Shown here one piece after another: positions 27,392 to 37,749 of a stretch of 64,000 nt of DNA; position 1 is the stretch's first letter; each line of letters starts with the position of its first letter. The notes beneath the pieces are model-generated. The model made no database searches, was not told the origin of the DNA, and was given only the letters and a program-made list of their open reading frames with translations. Source of the stretch: Nostocales cyanobacterium LEGE 11386 (GTDB lineage Bacteria; Cyanobacteriota; Cyanobacteriia; Cyanobacteriales; Nostocaceae); the NCBI GenBank assembly GCA_015207155.1, contig JADEXK010000025.1, forward strand, positions 1-64,000. Direction: 5' to 3'. Made by a program: the position numbers and the translations under genes.

Positions 27392-30300
27392 TTAAACTGA
27401 ACTCAACTGTTTCTCTACAACAGCTTGGGGATTTGCTTCTGGACTATCGGTTTCAGAAGGTGGTACTACCTGCCAGAACTTAGGCAGATATTGTTGCCAA
27501 TTTTGCAGAATCATTTTTGCTTTTGGTGAACCAGTGCGATCGCTATGATTTCTAATTAATTCTTGCAGTTGTTTGGCACCCGCTTCTGTAATCACTCGCT
27601 GGATTTTGACAATTTCGGGATTGACTAACTCAGGGAAAGAGTTGTCTTCATCTAAGAAGTATGCCAGTCCACCTGTCATCCCAGCGCCGACATTGCGTCC
27701 GACTTTGCCGAGGACAACAATCACACCACCAGTCATGTATTCGCAACAGTGATCCCCGGCTCCTTCAATCACGGCTACGCCTTTGGAGTTCCTCACGGCA
27801 AAGCGTTCCCCCGCTAAGCCGTTGGCAAATAATACCCCACCAGTAGCACCGTAGAGGCAGGTATTGCCAACTATCACGTTTTGTGCTGGGTCATAGGTAG
27901 CATCAGCTGGGGGTTTGATGATGATTTCACCACCGTGCATCCCCTTACCTACATAGTCGTTGGCTTCGCCTGCGAGGCTCAAAATTATGCCTGGGAGGTT
28001 GAAAGCACCGAAGCTTTGACCCACACTACCTTGGAAGTTGAGATTAATTTGTCCTTCAAAGCCACTATCACCATACTGGGAAGCGATCGCCCCGGCTAAT
28101 CTTGCGCCGACTGTTCTGTCGGTGTTGACTATCCGTAAGGTTTTGGTGACTGTTGATTGGTTGTTAATAGCTGCTTGAATTTCGGGATCGGCAAGCAATT
28201 GGTCATCTACTACCACACCATTGCTGTGGACTTCTTCGTGTACTAACCAGCTACGGTCATTTTTGGTATCTGGTAGCTGAAGTAAGCAGTTAAGGTTGAG
28301 TGCTTGGGTTTTGGTGACTTTCACATCATCCCGTGTTTTCAACAAATCCGCACGTCCCACAATGTCTAACAAAGAACGATAGCCAAGTCGTGCTAGCAGA
28401 TGTCGCACTTCTTCCGCAATAAAGTAGAAAAAGTTAACAACGTGTTCTGGCATTCCGGAAAACCGCTTCCGTAGTTCTTCCTTCTGAGATGCAACACCTA
28501 CTGGGCAATTATTGGTGTGGCAAATCCGCGCCATGATACAACCTTCGGCAATCATGGCGATGGAACCAAAACCAAATTCTTCACCACCCATTAATGCACC
28601 TATTACCACGTCCCAACCACTTTTGAGTCCACCGTCTACACGCAAAATCACGCGATCGCGTAGGCTGTTTGCCATCAGGACACGATGTACTTCGCTTAAA
28701 CCTAGTTCCCACGGTGAACCAGCATGTTTAATTGAACTCAGTGGCGATGCCCCTGTACCCCCATCATGACCAGAGACTTGAATGATATCAGCGTTGGCTT
28801 TGGCTACACCAGCAGCAATGGTACCGATACCAATTTCGGCCACTAGTTTGACTGATACTTGCGCTTTGGGATTAATTTGGTGCAGATCAAAAATCAACTG
28901 CGCTAAGTCTTCAATGGAATAAATATCATGATGAGGTGGCGGTGAAATCAATGTTACACCAGGCTTCGAGCGCCTTAACATGGCAATGTATTGGCTAACT
29001 TTTTTCCCTGGTAGTTGTCCACCTTCTCCTGGTTTTGCACCTTGGGCAATTTTGATTTCAATTTGTCTGGCGCTGCTGAGATATGCTGGTGTTACTCCAA
29101 AGCGTCCTGATGCGACTTGCTTGATGGCACTAGAAGCAGTATCACCATTTTGCAATCCATGTAAATGAGGTAGGGTGGGTGATTTTCCTGATGCGTCTAC
29201 ATCATTGAGGACTTTGTAACGGACTGGATCTTCGCCGCCTTCCCCAGAGTTAGATTTACCACCAATGCGATTCATGGCGATCGCTAAAGTTTCATGGGCT
29301 TCCCTGGACAATGCGCCTAAAGACATGCCACCTGTACAGAAGCGTTTTAAAATTTCACTGACTGATTCTACTTCTGCTAATGGAATAGGTGAGCGATCGC
29401 TTTGAAAGTCTAACAAGTCACGTAAGGCGGTAACTGGTCTTCCTTGCAAATACTGTTTGTAAACTTCATAGTGGTCATATTGCTTGCCATCCACTGCCTT
29501 ATGCAGAGCCTTGGCTAGCTCAGGGTTGTTCATGTGGTACTCGCCGCCTGGACGGTAATTGACAAACCCCAGGTTTTCTAGCTTCTTGGCAGTCAGTTCC
29601 GGGAAAGCCTTACTGTGGAAAGAAAGCACCTCTTGTGCTAGTTCACTTACACTCAACCCACCAATCCGGGAGGTTGTTCCTCGGAATCCCAATTCTAATA
29701 AGTCGCCACCAATGCCAATGGCTTCAAAAATTTGGGCGGCTTGATAGCTGGAAAGTAAAGAAATTCCCATCTTGGAGAGAATTTTCAGTAAACCTGACTC
29801 TACTGCTTGGCGATAATTGCCTAAAGCTTGGTCTAAAGTCAGGGTATTGATTTTCCCTCGCTCCATAAACTGTTGCGTTTTGGGTTCAAACCACCAGTCG
29901 CGCACAGTGTCCAAAGCTGTGTAAGGACAAACCGCATCCACACCGTAGCCTATCAGACATGCAAAGTGATGGGTACTCCAGCACTGAGCTGTATTCACCA
30001 CCAGCGATGTTTTTGTTCGCAACCCTTGGCGAATCAGATGATGATGTACTGCACCCGCAGCTAATAAGGGCGGAATGTAAGTGTATTCTGTACTGATACT
30101 GCCGTATCCAGTTTGGTTAACACCAGTGGGAGAGATTTGATCACTCAAAATCAAAATCTTCGCACCTGCTTGGACAGACTCAGCTGCTTGTGCTTGTAAA
30201 GAGCGCACTGCGGCTTGTAATCCTTGTGGTCCGTTGGCAATGGCAAATAAAGTTGACAACTGGGCCGTCGCAAATCCTGATAGCTTCATCGCCTCCAGTT

Positions 30301-32068
30301 CTGCTTCCATCAATACTGGCGATTCTAGTTTCAGTTTGCGGGCGTGTTCTGGTTTGACTTCTAATAAGTTACCCCGTTCACCCAATTCGACGTTCAAGGA
30401 CATGACTAGCTTTTCCCGTAAGGGGTCAATCGCTGGATTCGTCACTTGTGCGAAGCGCTGTTTGAAATAGTCGTACAAAAGGTGGGGTTTTGCTGATAGC
30501 ACTGCTAAAGGAATATCATCTCCCATGCAGAAAGTTGGCTCTTTGCCGTCAATTGCCATGGGTTGAATCACCATTTCTACATCTTCTGTGGTGTAGCCAA
30601 AGGCGATTTGATGACGCAGTAAGGTTTGTTTGTCAATCTTGTTAGTTGTTAAATGACTTTTACCATTGCCATTCACAGATGAAGACTGACTACTAACCAG
30701 GTTTTGTAATTCTTGACGGTATTGTTTTAACCATGCTCCATAAGGATGCTGCTTGGCGATACGCTGTTTAATTTCCCAATTCTTCAGTACTTCATGATTG
30801 ACTAAATCCACAGCAATCATTTGTCCCGGGCCAAGTCTGCCTTTTTCTATAATGTTGGCTTCTGGGATTTCCACGACACCAGCTTCGGAAGCGACAACAA
30901 TATAATCATCTTTAGTGATTATGTAACGTGCTGGTCTTAAGCCGTTACGGTCTAATGTTGCGCCGACTTTTTGCCCATCGCTAAATACTAAAAGTGCTGG
31001 CCCATCCCATGCTTCTTGTAAACCACTGTAATATTCGTAAAAATCGACAATTTCTGGATAATTACGCAAAGATGGCTGATTTTGATAAGCCTCTGGAACC
31101 ATAATCATTAAGGCTTCCAAGGGGCTGCGTCCGGAACGCACCAATAATTCCAGTACGTTATCTAAGGTAGCGGAGTCGCTGTTGTCAATGTGGACTAGTG
31201 GCTTGAGTTCATCTGAGCGGTCGCCCCATACTGGATGATTCAGACTGGCTTCTCGTGCCATCATCCAGTTGATATTACCCAATAAAGTATTAATTTCACC
31301 ATTATGCCCCAATAGCCGCATTGGTTGAGCTAAAGGCCACTTAGGCATTGTGTTAGTACTAAAGCGGCGGTGATAGACAGCAAAAGCACTTTTGTAAGCC
31401 GGGTTTTTTAAATCGAGATAAAAGTCTCCCAATACAGCAGAGCGCACCATGCCCTTATAAACAATTGTGCGGCTCGACAAGGAGCAAACATAAAATTCTT
31501 CGGAAAGATTTTTGGTAGCTTTGAAAATTCTTCTGCGGGTAATATAAAGTTCCCTTTCTAGTTCATCACCGCTTTTATCAGCTGATGCGAGAAAAACTTG
31601 TTCGATTTGGGGTTGATTTTCTCTTGCTTGTATCCCCAGCAGATTAGGTTGTACTGGCACTACTCGCCAACCCAGTACTGTCAATTTTTCTTCGGCAGCT
31701 ATTTTCTCAACTGTTGCCTTAGCTTGTGCTGCTATTGCGGGATTTTGCGGTAAAAATATCATTCCTACCGCTAAATTTTCTGAGGAAGAGTCTTTTTGGA
31801 ACAACTCCCAAGGGATAGCTGTCAATATTCCTGCTCCATCACCAGAGTCTTGGTCAGCACTACAACCACCCCGGTGTTCTAAGCAAGTCAAAGCTGCTAA
31901 AGCTTTGTCCACAATTTCATGGCTGGCATGATTCTGGCGATGAGCAATAAAACCTACACCACAGGCATCTCGCTCCTCTACTAACCACTTTTGTCCCTGA
32001 TAGTTATCTTGAGATTCAATCTCCGAAAAATTCATTGTTTGTATTTGATGCATCGCTTTATCTTTCAT
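27392..32068 (-). CDS. glsF: Ferredoxin-dependent glutamate synthase
   Basis: A 1558-residue iron-sulfur flavoprotein that makes two glutamates from glutamine and 2-oxoglutarate with electrons from ferredoxin, closing the GS-GOGAT cycle. The order is a propeptide, the class-II amidotransferase domain whose nucleophile is Cys36 in ERDACGVGF (exposed after cleavage), a central domain, the FMN-binding synthase domain with the 3Fe-4S cysteines in [15 protein letters not shown], and a C-terminal glycine-rich beta-helix. The single-subunit length and the cyanobacterial context indicate the ferredoxin rather than NADPH type. Met1, Met6 or Met12 could start it. No GTA-N8-TAC NtcA site was found in the 760 bases upstream. 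Confidence 0.96.
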   Translation of the reverse strand: MKDKAMHQIQTMNFSEIESQDNYQGQKWLVEERDACGVGFIAHRQNHASHEIVDKALAALTCLEHRGGCSADQDSGDGAGILTAIPWELFQKDSSSENLAVGMIFLPQNPAIAAQAKATVEKIAAEEKLTVLGWRVVPVQPNLLGIQARENQPQIEQVFLASADKSGDELERELYITRRRIFKATKNLSEEFYVCSLSSRTIVYKGMVRSAVLGDFYLDLKNPAYKSAFAVYHRRFSTNTMPKWPLAQPMRLLGHNGEINTLLGNINWMMAREASLNHPVWGDRSDELKPLVHIDNSDSATLDNVLELLVRSGRSPLEALMIMVPEAYQNQPSLRNYPEIVDFYEYYSGLQEAWDGPALLVFSDGQKVGATLDRNGLRPARYIITKDDYIVVASEAGVVEIPEANIIEKGRLGPGQMIAVDLVNHEVLKNWEIKQRIAKQHPYGAWLKQYRQELQNLVSSQSSSVNGNGKSHLTTNKIDKQTLLRHQIAFGYTTEDVEMVIQPMAIDGKEPTFCMGDDIPLAVLSAKPHLLYDYFKQRFAQVTNPAIDPLREKLVMSLNVELGERGNLLEVKPEHARKLKLESPVLMEAELEAMKLSGFATAQLSTLFAIANGPQGLQAAVRSLQAQAAESVQAGAKILILSDQISPTGVNQTGYGSISTEYTYIPPLLAAGAVHHHLIRQGLRTKTSLVVNTAQCWSTHHFACLIGYGVDAVCPYTALDTVRDWWFEPKTQQFMERGKINTLTLDQALGNYRQAVESGLLKILSKMGISLLSSYQAAQIFEAIGIGGDLLELGFRGTTSRIGGLSVSELAQEVLSFHSKAFPELTAKKLENLGFVNYRPGGEYHMNNPELAKALHKAVDGKQYDHYEVYKQYLQGRPVTALRDLLDFQSDRSPIPLAEVESVSEILKRFCTGGMSLGALSREAHETLAIAMNRIGGKSNSGEGGEDPVRYKVLNDVDASGKSPTLPHLHGLQNGDTASSAIKQVASGRFGVTPAYLSSARQIEIKIAQGAKPGEGGQLPGKKVSQYIAMLRRSKPGVTLISPPPHHDIYSIEDLAQLIFDLHQINPKAQVSVKLVAEIGIGTIAAGVAKANADIIQVSGHDGGTGASPLSSIKHAGSPWELGLSEVHRVLMANSLRDRVILRVDGGLKSGWDVVIGALMGGEEFGFGSIAMIAEGCIMARICHTNNCPVGVASQKEELRKRFSGMPEHVVNFFYFIAEEVRHLLARLGYRSLLDIVGRADLLKTRDDVKVTKTQALNLNCLLQLPDTKNDRSWLVHEEVHSNGVVVDDQLLADPEIQAAINNQSTVTKTLRIVNTDRTVGARLAGAIASQYGDSGFEGQINLNFQGSVGQSFGAFNLPGIILSLAGEANDYVGKGMHGGEIIIKPPADATYDPAQNVIVGNTCLYGATGGVLFANGLAGERFAVRNSKGVAVIEGAGDHCCEYMTGGVIVVLGKVGRNVGAGMTGGLAYFLDEDNSFPELVNPEIVKIQRVITEAGAKQLQELIRNHSDRTGSPKAKMILQNWQQYLPKFWQVVPPSETDSPEANPQAVVEKQLSSV

Positions 32069-32828
32069 AGCCTGTTCCTGAGATGTAGAGTCACAAATTT
32101 TGCCAGTATTTGTGATAAAAACTTGCTAATTTTCGCCCTTGAGAAATAGATAAATCACCGAAATTTAGGGAAAAAAAATTTTAACTTCGGTTTTCTTTTA
32201 ATCTTTGCCCGTGTTAAAATAGTCGCGTTATTTTTTTTGATTATGTGTTTATGCTGAGTTAGACAAACTACTTTTGCCCTGACAGCTGTTTATTTACGTT
32301 TTGAAGCTATGCTTGTTCTCGATTCCTGCCAGATGACAACTAGTTTTCAGGTAGAGCATATTTCGCTTACCTACGACACAACTTGAACCCAACGTTTTAC
32401 TATTTTGACAGTCGAAATAATTCTGATTCAACAACAAAATCAGCGTATTACACTATATGACCATTTGACAATTCCTAAATAACTTTGTTGTTGATATTTT
32501 TGCTGATTAGCTGTTGATACCAGTATTATTACTAGCTGAATTCACTTCAGGAGCAACAATAACAAACATTAAGTCAAGATGAGATATTTTCAGCCAGTTC
32601 TGCTCACTAAAACTACCGTGCATATTCTAGTTGAAACTAGTGCTAGTTAAAACAGTTCGTGACAGTGGTTTTAGCAAAAGAGTTATTTCTTGGATTTTAC
32701 AAGAGATAGAAAGCCAATATATAGAATATCATGTTTTTTCAAAAGTTAAATCACTATTTTTTAACATTTCCCCACAATTTAGTGAGTCAGCTTCTTGAGT
32801 GATAACTTTCAAAAGTACCTAGGAAATT
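32069..32828. other. 760-bp divergent intergenic region
   Basis: No gene is supportable. It separates the divergent glutamate synthase and phosphodiester glycosidase genes and must hold both promoters. I found neither an NtcA site nor a convincing -35/-10 pair by eye. Confidence 0.5.
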
Positions 32829-34817
32829 ATGGTAAAAATGCCGAATCACAGTCGCAGAAAATACCACAGTTCTGTTGCCAAACAAAAGCAGCAAAAGTGG
32901 TTCCGGGCTACAGTGCCCACAATTATGGTGATTATACTGTGCTTATTGACTACCTGGGTAACTAGTGCTCAACAGCCCCCAACAAATGCCACAGCAATAC
33001 CAGAGTTGATTTCTCAGTCTCCAATACCTGCTCAAGCAGGGGTATTAGCTTCTGGTAACCAAATTTCCCTCAACGGTCGTATCTTGCCAGGAGCTTGGTT
33101 GCAGCAACCTGGAACAGCAAATCAGGTAACAACTCATCTCAGTGACGGGGCATTCCGGCAATTTATAGGAGTAGATTTTTTAAGTAGCAACAATCCAGCT
33201 AGACAACCAGTAGAGTGGTTTTCAGCAACTAACCAGCCACTAGTTTTAGCCACGCGGCTGCAAGGCGGGTATCGTTACTTGGATATTACTAATTTTGCTC
33301 AAACAGTAGGTTGGCAGATGCAAGCTAATGGCAATACCTTAGTGATTGCCACCCCAAAAGCGCAAGTAAAGAATATTCGCCAGAGTCAGCAACTATCCGC
33401 TACAGGTAATGCTTTGCAGTCAGCTCGTATCGTTTTAGATTTAGACCAACCAGCACCTTGGCAAGTCTCACAAGGACTACCAATAGCTATACCTACGGAC
33501 TCTGATACACCAACTATATCTACCAATCGAGAGTGGATAGTTACTTTGGATGGAATAGCCGATCCTGCTGTAATCCAACGTTATGCGCCACCACCTTCAC
33601 TGCCAAATCTGCTCAAACAATTACCCACCCAACCAACTGCGGAACAACTAATTAGACAGTTGGAGGTGGTCAACAATCGCACAATTATTAGTCTTAGCGT
33701 TCCCTTAAATCTGTCTCCCCAGATCAGCACCTTACCTAACCCCCATCGCCTGGTGATTGACCTGCGCCCCGATGCGATGGGACAACGGGATATTAGTTGG
33801 GCACCGGGATTGCGCTGGCGACAGCAGTTTGTCAATTTGGGTACAGAACGCTTTCCTGTAGTTTGGTTAGATATTAATCCCCGTCAAGCTGGGTTAACTT
33901 TAAAACCTATTTGGACAGACCCCAACACCCTCACAGGTACGGCTCCTTTAATGCAAATAGCGCAACGTTACTTAGCAGTAGCAGCAATTAACGCTGGTTA
34001 TTTCAATCGTAATAACAGATTACCTTTAGGGGCAATGCGTCGAGATAATTTGTGGATCTCAGGCCCAATTCTCAACCGAGGAGCGATCGCCTGGAATGAT
34101 GCAGGGGAATTTTACTTAGGCCGTCTCACCTTAGCAGAAACATTAATTGCTCCCAATAACCAGAGATTACCAATTCTGTTTCTCAACAGTGGTTACGTTC
34201 AAAGTGGTATTGCTCGTTACACCCCCAGTTGGGGAACTAGCTACACCCCGTTAACAGACAACGAAATCATCGTTGTTGTCCAGAAAAATCAAGTTACTAA
34301 TCAATTACCAGGAGGTAAAGCTGGTGAAACTGCCATTTCCATTCCTCAAGATGGCTATTTATTAACTCTACGTGCTAACACTACCAATGCTGCATCACAA
34401 TTGCCCATTGGCACAGCAGTCAGCATTACCAATAACGCTACTCCGGCTGATTTTAACCGTTATCCCCACATCATGGGCGCTGGGCCACTGTTGGTGCAAA
34501 ACAATCAAATTGTTCTGGATGCTGAAAGTGAAAAATTCAGTAAGGCTTTTATTACACAAAAAGCCATTCGTAGCGGCATTTGTACAACAGCAAATGGCTC
34601 TCTCATGATTGCTGCCGTGCATAATCGTGCTGGCGGGCCAGGCCCAACCTTAGCAGAACATGCTCAATTAATGAAGCGTCTCGGCTGTGTAAATGCCCTA
34701 AATTTGGATGGTGGTAGTTCAACCAGTCTTTACTTAGGAGGGCAACTTCTCGACCGTTCTCCCAATACTGCTGCTCGTGTTCATAACGGCATCGGAATTT
34801 TCCTGCAACAAAGGTGA
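32829..34817 (+). CDS. Phosphodiester glycosidase family protein (NAGPA/DUF2233)
   Basis: A 662-residue secreted or anchored protein. A basic N-terminus and hydrophobic stretch (about residues 25-47) form a signal anchor. The middle region (about 80-320) has two AMIN-like or copper-amine-oxidase-like beta segments. The C-terminal domain (about 360-660) is of the N-acetylglucosamine-1-phosphodiester alpha-N-acetylglucosaminidase family, with AAINAGYFNRNN, NRGAIAWN and LNLDGGSSTSLYLGG. Members cleave sugar-phosphodiester bonds, and bacterial ones act on envelope or capsule polymers. ATG at 32829. The substrate is unknown. Confidence 0.85.
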   Translation: MVKMPNHSRRKYHSSVAKQKQQKWFRATVPTIMVIILCLLTTWVTSAQQPPTNATAIPELISQSPIPAQAGVLASGNQISLNGRILPGAWLQQPGTANQVTTHLSDGAFRQFIGVDFLSSNNPARQPVEWFSATNQPLVLATRLQGGYRYLDITNFAQTVGWQMQANGNTLVIATPKAQVKNIRQSQQLSATGNALQSARIVLDLDQPAPWQVSQGLPIAIPTDSDTPTISTNREWIVTLDGIADPAVIQRYAPPPSLPNLLKQLPTQPTAEQLIRQLEVVNNRTIISLSVPLNLSPQISTLPNPHRLVIDLRPDAMGQRDISWAPGLRWRQQFVNLGTERFPVVWLDINPRQAGLTLKPIWTDPNTLTGTAPLMQIAQRYLAVAAINAGYFNRNNRLPLGAMRRDNLWISGPILNRGAIAWNDAGEFYLGRLTLAETLIAPNNQRLPILFLNSGYVQSGIARYTPSWGTSYTPLTDNEIIVVVQKNQVTNQLPGGKAGETAISIPQDGYLLTLRANTTNAASQLPIGTAVSITNNATPADFNRYPHIMGAGPLLVQNNQIVLDAESEKFSKAFITQKAIRSGICTTANGSLMIAAVHNRAGGPGPTLAEHAQLMKRLGCVNALNLDGGSSTSLYLGGQLLDRSPNTAARVHNGIGIFLQQR

Positions 34818-35112
34818 TGGGGAATTGGGAGTAGATGACTAAATATTAAGTTCTTTCCCTTTTGCCTCTTTTTCCCCATGCCTCATACGCCAAATCTTTT
34901 TAAAGTTTAGGATAAGCCGCCATTTTACTGGATGAAGAATTGGTGTAGACTCACAGTTTTAGCAGTAATTCTTTACACCCTCAAGTCTGATTTTGCTATG
35001 TTTAGCAAGGTGCAACAAAATTGATGATTTTTACGGTTGCAAGATTGCGCCAGATTGTTCCATCAATGGTTAAGAGTAATGACGGTTTGTTATGTCTCCA
35101 AATGAGGTAACT

Positions 35113-35532
35113 ATGGCTCAATATCAAGAAAACACACAAACTAACACTCTGCCCCTACCCGTTGCCATCACTAACCGTGGGGTTGCTGCAACAGAACTGC
35201 GTCCTTGGGGTTCTTTTACAGTTTTGGAAGAAGGGCGCGGATACAAAATCAAGCGCATTGAAGTGAAACCCGGACACCGCCTCAGTTTGCAAATGCACCA
35301 CCACCGCAGCGAACATTGGATTGTTGTTTCCGGTACAGCTAGGGTCGTTTGTGGGGAGCAAGAAGTGCTGCTGAGTAACAATGAGTCAACTTATGTCCCA
35401 CAATGTACAGCCCATCGTCTAGAGAATCCTGGTGTGATTCCCTTGGTCTTGATTGAAGTGCAAAATGGTGAATATTTAGGTGAAGATGATATTATTCGCT
35501 ACCAAGATGACTATGCCCGTACTAAAAATTAA
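35113..35532 (+). CDS. Cupin, mannose-6-phosphate isomerase type II C-terminal-like
   Basis: A single cupin of 139 residues. RPWGSFTVLEEG and the metal-site motif LQMHHHRSEHWIVVSGTARV match the phosphomannose isomerase part of bifunctional GDP-mannose pyrophosphorylases. Alone it may isomerise mannose-6-phosphate or bind a sugar nucleotide. ATG at 35113 is preferred because GAGG lies six bases upstream; an in-frame ATG at 35092 would add seven residues. A strong palindrome follows the gene. Confidence 0.85.
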   Translation: MAQYQENTQTNTLPLPVAITNRGVAATELRPWGSFTVLEEGRGYKIKRIEVKPGHRLSLQMHHHRSEHWIVVSGTARVVCGEQEVLLSNNESTYVPQCTAHRLENPGVIPLVLIEVQNGEYLGEDDIIRYQDDYARTKN

Positions 35533-35622
35533 ACCCGAAACAAAGTAAATGGGCTGTAGCTATTGAGAACTAACACACTAACTATCTGCACAAACCGTCT
35601 GAAGTGACGACTGTGGGCTGGC

Positions 35623-35649
35623 AGTCCCTACCTAACTTAGGTAGGGACT
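35623..35649. terminator. Near-perfect 27-bp palindrome downstream of cupin gene
   Basis: The 13-base arms AGTCCCTACCTAA and TTAGGTAGGGACT surround a single central C. It lies 90 bases after the cupin stop. No T-run follows. It may stabilise or end the transcript, or be a mobile palindromic repeat. Confidence 0.5.
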
Positions 35650-35784
35650 AACTCGTGCAAGTGATGCCATTAGGCAATAATAAATGCTCTGCCAATAAAC
35701 AGACAAGATTAAGACTGGCAGTCAACCACAGACTCACATCTAGTTGAGAGAAAATTTAAAAAAAAGAATTTTATGTTTTGACGT

Positions 35785-36192
35785 GTGAGTTCTGTCGTCC
35801 ATCCATCTGTAATACTTAATAATGATGGATTTTTGATTGCCAAAACTAATTCCATGATTCATGTGAGTCAAGCAGCCATAAGTGAAATTGGGCGATTACA
35901 GTTAAAACAGCAGCCAAACGCATTGTTGAGATTAGCGGTTAAGCTAGGTGGCTGTTCTGGTTGGTTTTATGATATGTCCTTTGATGAAACCGTACAAGCA
36001 GGCGATCGCATTTTTGATTTGAACGGTATCAAAGTTCTTGTAGATGCCGCTAGCTTAAATTATGTCAATGGTTTAGCTTTGGATTATTCAGAAGATTTGA
36101 TGGGCGGTGGTTTTCGCTTCCATAACCCTCAGGCGATCGCTACTTGTGGCTGTGGAAATTCTTTCTCCACAACTGAGCCGACTTCTATTTAA
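35785..36192 (+). CDS. A-type iron-sulfur carrier (IscA/SufA family)
   Basis: A HesB/IscA-fold protein that carries Fe-S clusters or iron to apo-proteins. The three conserved cysteines are in GGCSGW and in the C-terminal CGCGNSF motif. The GTG at 35785 gives 135 residues. An ATG at 35854 (starting MIHVSQAAISEIGRL) fits family length better, giving 112 residues, and is more likely the true start; neither has a clear ribosome binding site. It lies directly upstream of rpsL. Confidence 0.9.
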   Translation: MSSVVHPSVILNNDGFLIAKTNSMIHVSQAAISEIGRLQLKQQPNALLRLAVKLGGCSGWFYDMSFDETVQAGDRIFDLNGIKVLVDAASLNYVNGLALDYSEDLMGGGFRFHNPQAIATCGCGNSFSTTEPTSI

Positions 36193-36212
36193 CTAAAAAA
36201 ATTATGATCAAT

Positions 36213-36242
36213 TTGACATGAAACTACAAAAAAAGCTATAAT
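36213..36242 (+). promoter_or_regulatory. Consensus promoter for rpsL
   Basis: TTGACA (36213-36218) and TATAAT (36237-36242) are separated by 18 bases. Both hexamers match the group-1 sigma factor consensus exactly. They lie 50 bases before the rpsL ATG and likely drive the ribosomal protein cluster. Confidence 0.8.
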
Positions 36243-36292
36243 CAGGATTTGTTAAAACTTAGAACACTAAGCAGCTTCACGCGCTGTGACTC

Positions 36293-36676
36293 ATGCCAAC
36301 AATACAGCAACTCATACGTAATGAACGCGAAAAAGCGCGTCAGAAAACCAAGTCCCCAGCTCTGAAGCAATGCCCGCAACGTCGGGGTGTTTGTACCAGA
36401 GTATACACAACCACGCCTAAGAAGCCTAACTCAGCTCTACGTAAAGTAGCAAGAGTCAGGCTGACCTCTGGATTTGAAGTTACAGCTTACATTCCAGGGA
36501 TTGGCCACAATTTGCAAGAACACTCAGTTGTGATGATTCGTGGTGGTCGGGTGAAAGACCTACCAGGTGTGAGGTACCACATCATTCGTGGCACCTTGGA
36601 TACAGCCGGAGTCAAAGACCGCAAGCAGGGTCGTTCCAAGTATGGAACCAAGCGCCCGAAAGAAGCGAAAAAATAG
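36293..36676 (+). CDS. rpsL: 30S ribosomal protein S12
   Basis: 127 residues, normal for cyanobacteria. It forms part of the decoding centre of the small subunit. The conserved [19 protein letters not shown] segment (the region altered in streptomycin-resistant mutants) and the segment around [11 protein letters not shown] are intact. ATG at 36293. It heads the str-type cluster but is separated from rpsG by an unusually long 461 bases. Confidence 0.98.
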   Translation: MPTIQQLIRNEREKARQKTKSPALKQCPQRRGVCTRVYTTTPKKPNSALRKVARVRLTSGFEVTAYIPGIGHNLQEHSVVMIRGGRVKDLPGVRYHIIRGTLDTAGVKDRKQGRSKYGTKRPKEAKK

Positions 36677-37137
36677 GAGCTAGGCGGTTAATCGTGTTCA
36701 ATGGCGATTAAGCGTCTTCCTTGAAAGCGCCAAAAAACCAGCGAGCGGCGCTGATTTTTGCTAAAAATTTAGCTACACCCCGTATTAAGCGGGCACATGT
36801 AGGTAATTTTAGGTAGCATTTTGTCAGCTATAGCAGCGGTTTCATCTAAAATATTAAAGTTTATGATGTGGTCGCCTCTCTAGTTGTAGTGAGTTAATTA
36901 AGTAGCTGTCATGAACTGCGTACACTAAATAATGGATAAAAAAGAAGCTAGAGACTGGTATTCCTACTCAGTACTCAGCCCGGGCTTTACAGGAAGGAAG
37001 CAGTTTTTGAAGTTAGGTCAGCCTCGCTACAACTGTAGAGAAAAAATGAAAAAATCTGAGCGGCGGCTTTCATCGCCCATATATCCAGTGTCTGATAGCA
37101 TATAATTTCGTTGCAAAATCCGAATTAAAGGTGAAGT
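36677..37137. other. Long rpsL-rpsG intercistronic region
   Basis: No gene. A short stem CAGCG/CGCTG followed by ATTTTT lies at 36739-36759. A TATAAT box at 37101-37106, 32 bases before rpsG, suggests a separate promoter, though no good -35 is visible. Confidence 0.55.
36739..36759 (+). terminator. Weak intrinsic-type terminator after rpsL
   Basis: The 5-base stem CAGCG/CGCTG with a 5-base loop is followed by ATTTTT, and an A-run precedes it. The stem is short, so it may only partly stop transcription. Confidence 0.35.
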
Positions 37138-37608
37138 ATGTCTCGTCGTGGTGTTATTCAAAGGCGTCCAGTTCCGCCTGATTCCGTATATAACAGTCGC
37201 CTTGTAAGCATGATAATCCGGCGGGTGATGCGTCATGGGAAAAAATCACTGGCCGCACGGCTAGTTTATGATGCCTTGAAAACTATTGAAGAACGCACTG
37301 GTGCTGCTCCTTTAGAAACCTTCGAAAGAGCAGTGCGAAACGCAACACCTTTAGTAGAAGTCAAAGCTCGTCGAGTTGGTGGAGCAACCTACCAAGTACC
37401 GATGGAAGTCCGCTCAGAGCGTGGTACTACCTTAGCTTTACGCTGGCTAGTACAATTTTCCAGGTCTCGTCCTGGTCGCACAATGGCCAGTAAATTGGCT
37501 AATGAATTAATGGATGCTGCCAACGAAACTGGGAATGCGATTCGTAAGCGAGAAGAAACACACCGGATGGCGGAAGCAAACAAAGCTTTTGCACACTATC
37601 GTTACTAA
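37138..37608 (+). CDS. rpsG: 30S ribosomal protein S7
   Basis: 156 residues, the usual length. It binds the 3' major domain of 16S rRNA and starts assembly of the 30S head. [12 protein letters not shown] at the start, the [12 protein letters not shown] motif and the C-terminal [20 protein letters not shown] are typical. ATG at 37138 with AAAGGTG upstream. A TATAAT box lies close upstream, and fusA follows after 141 bases. Confidence 0.98.
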   Translation: MSRRGVIQRRPVPPDSVYNSRLVSMIIRRVMRHGKKSLAARLVYDALKTIEERTGAAPLETFERAVRNATPLVEVKARRVGGATYQVPMEVRSERGTTLALRWLVQFSRSRPGRTMASKLANELMDAANETGNAIRKREETHRMAEANKAFAHYRY

Positions 37609-37749
37609 CTAAAGCAAGCGGTATATCGTGAAGATAAAAACGATATATCGCGTAGTCAAAAAAGCAAAGACGGTTTTCCGTAAGAGTATAGAATCTTAAC
37701 AAAGAGTAATATACAAGATATCATGAGGCAAAAATTATAGGAGGCTATT

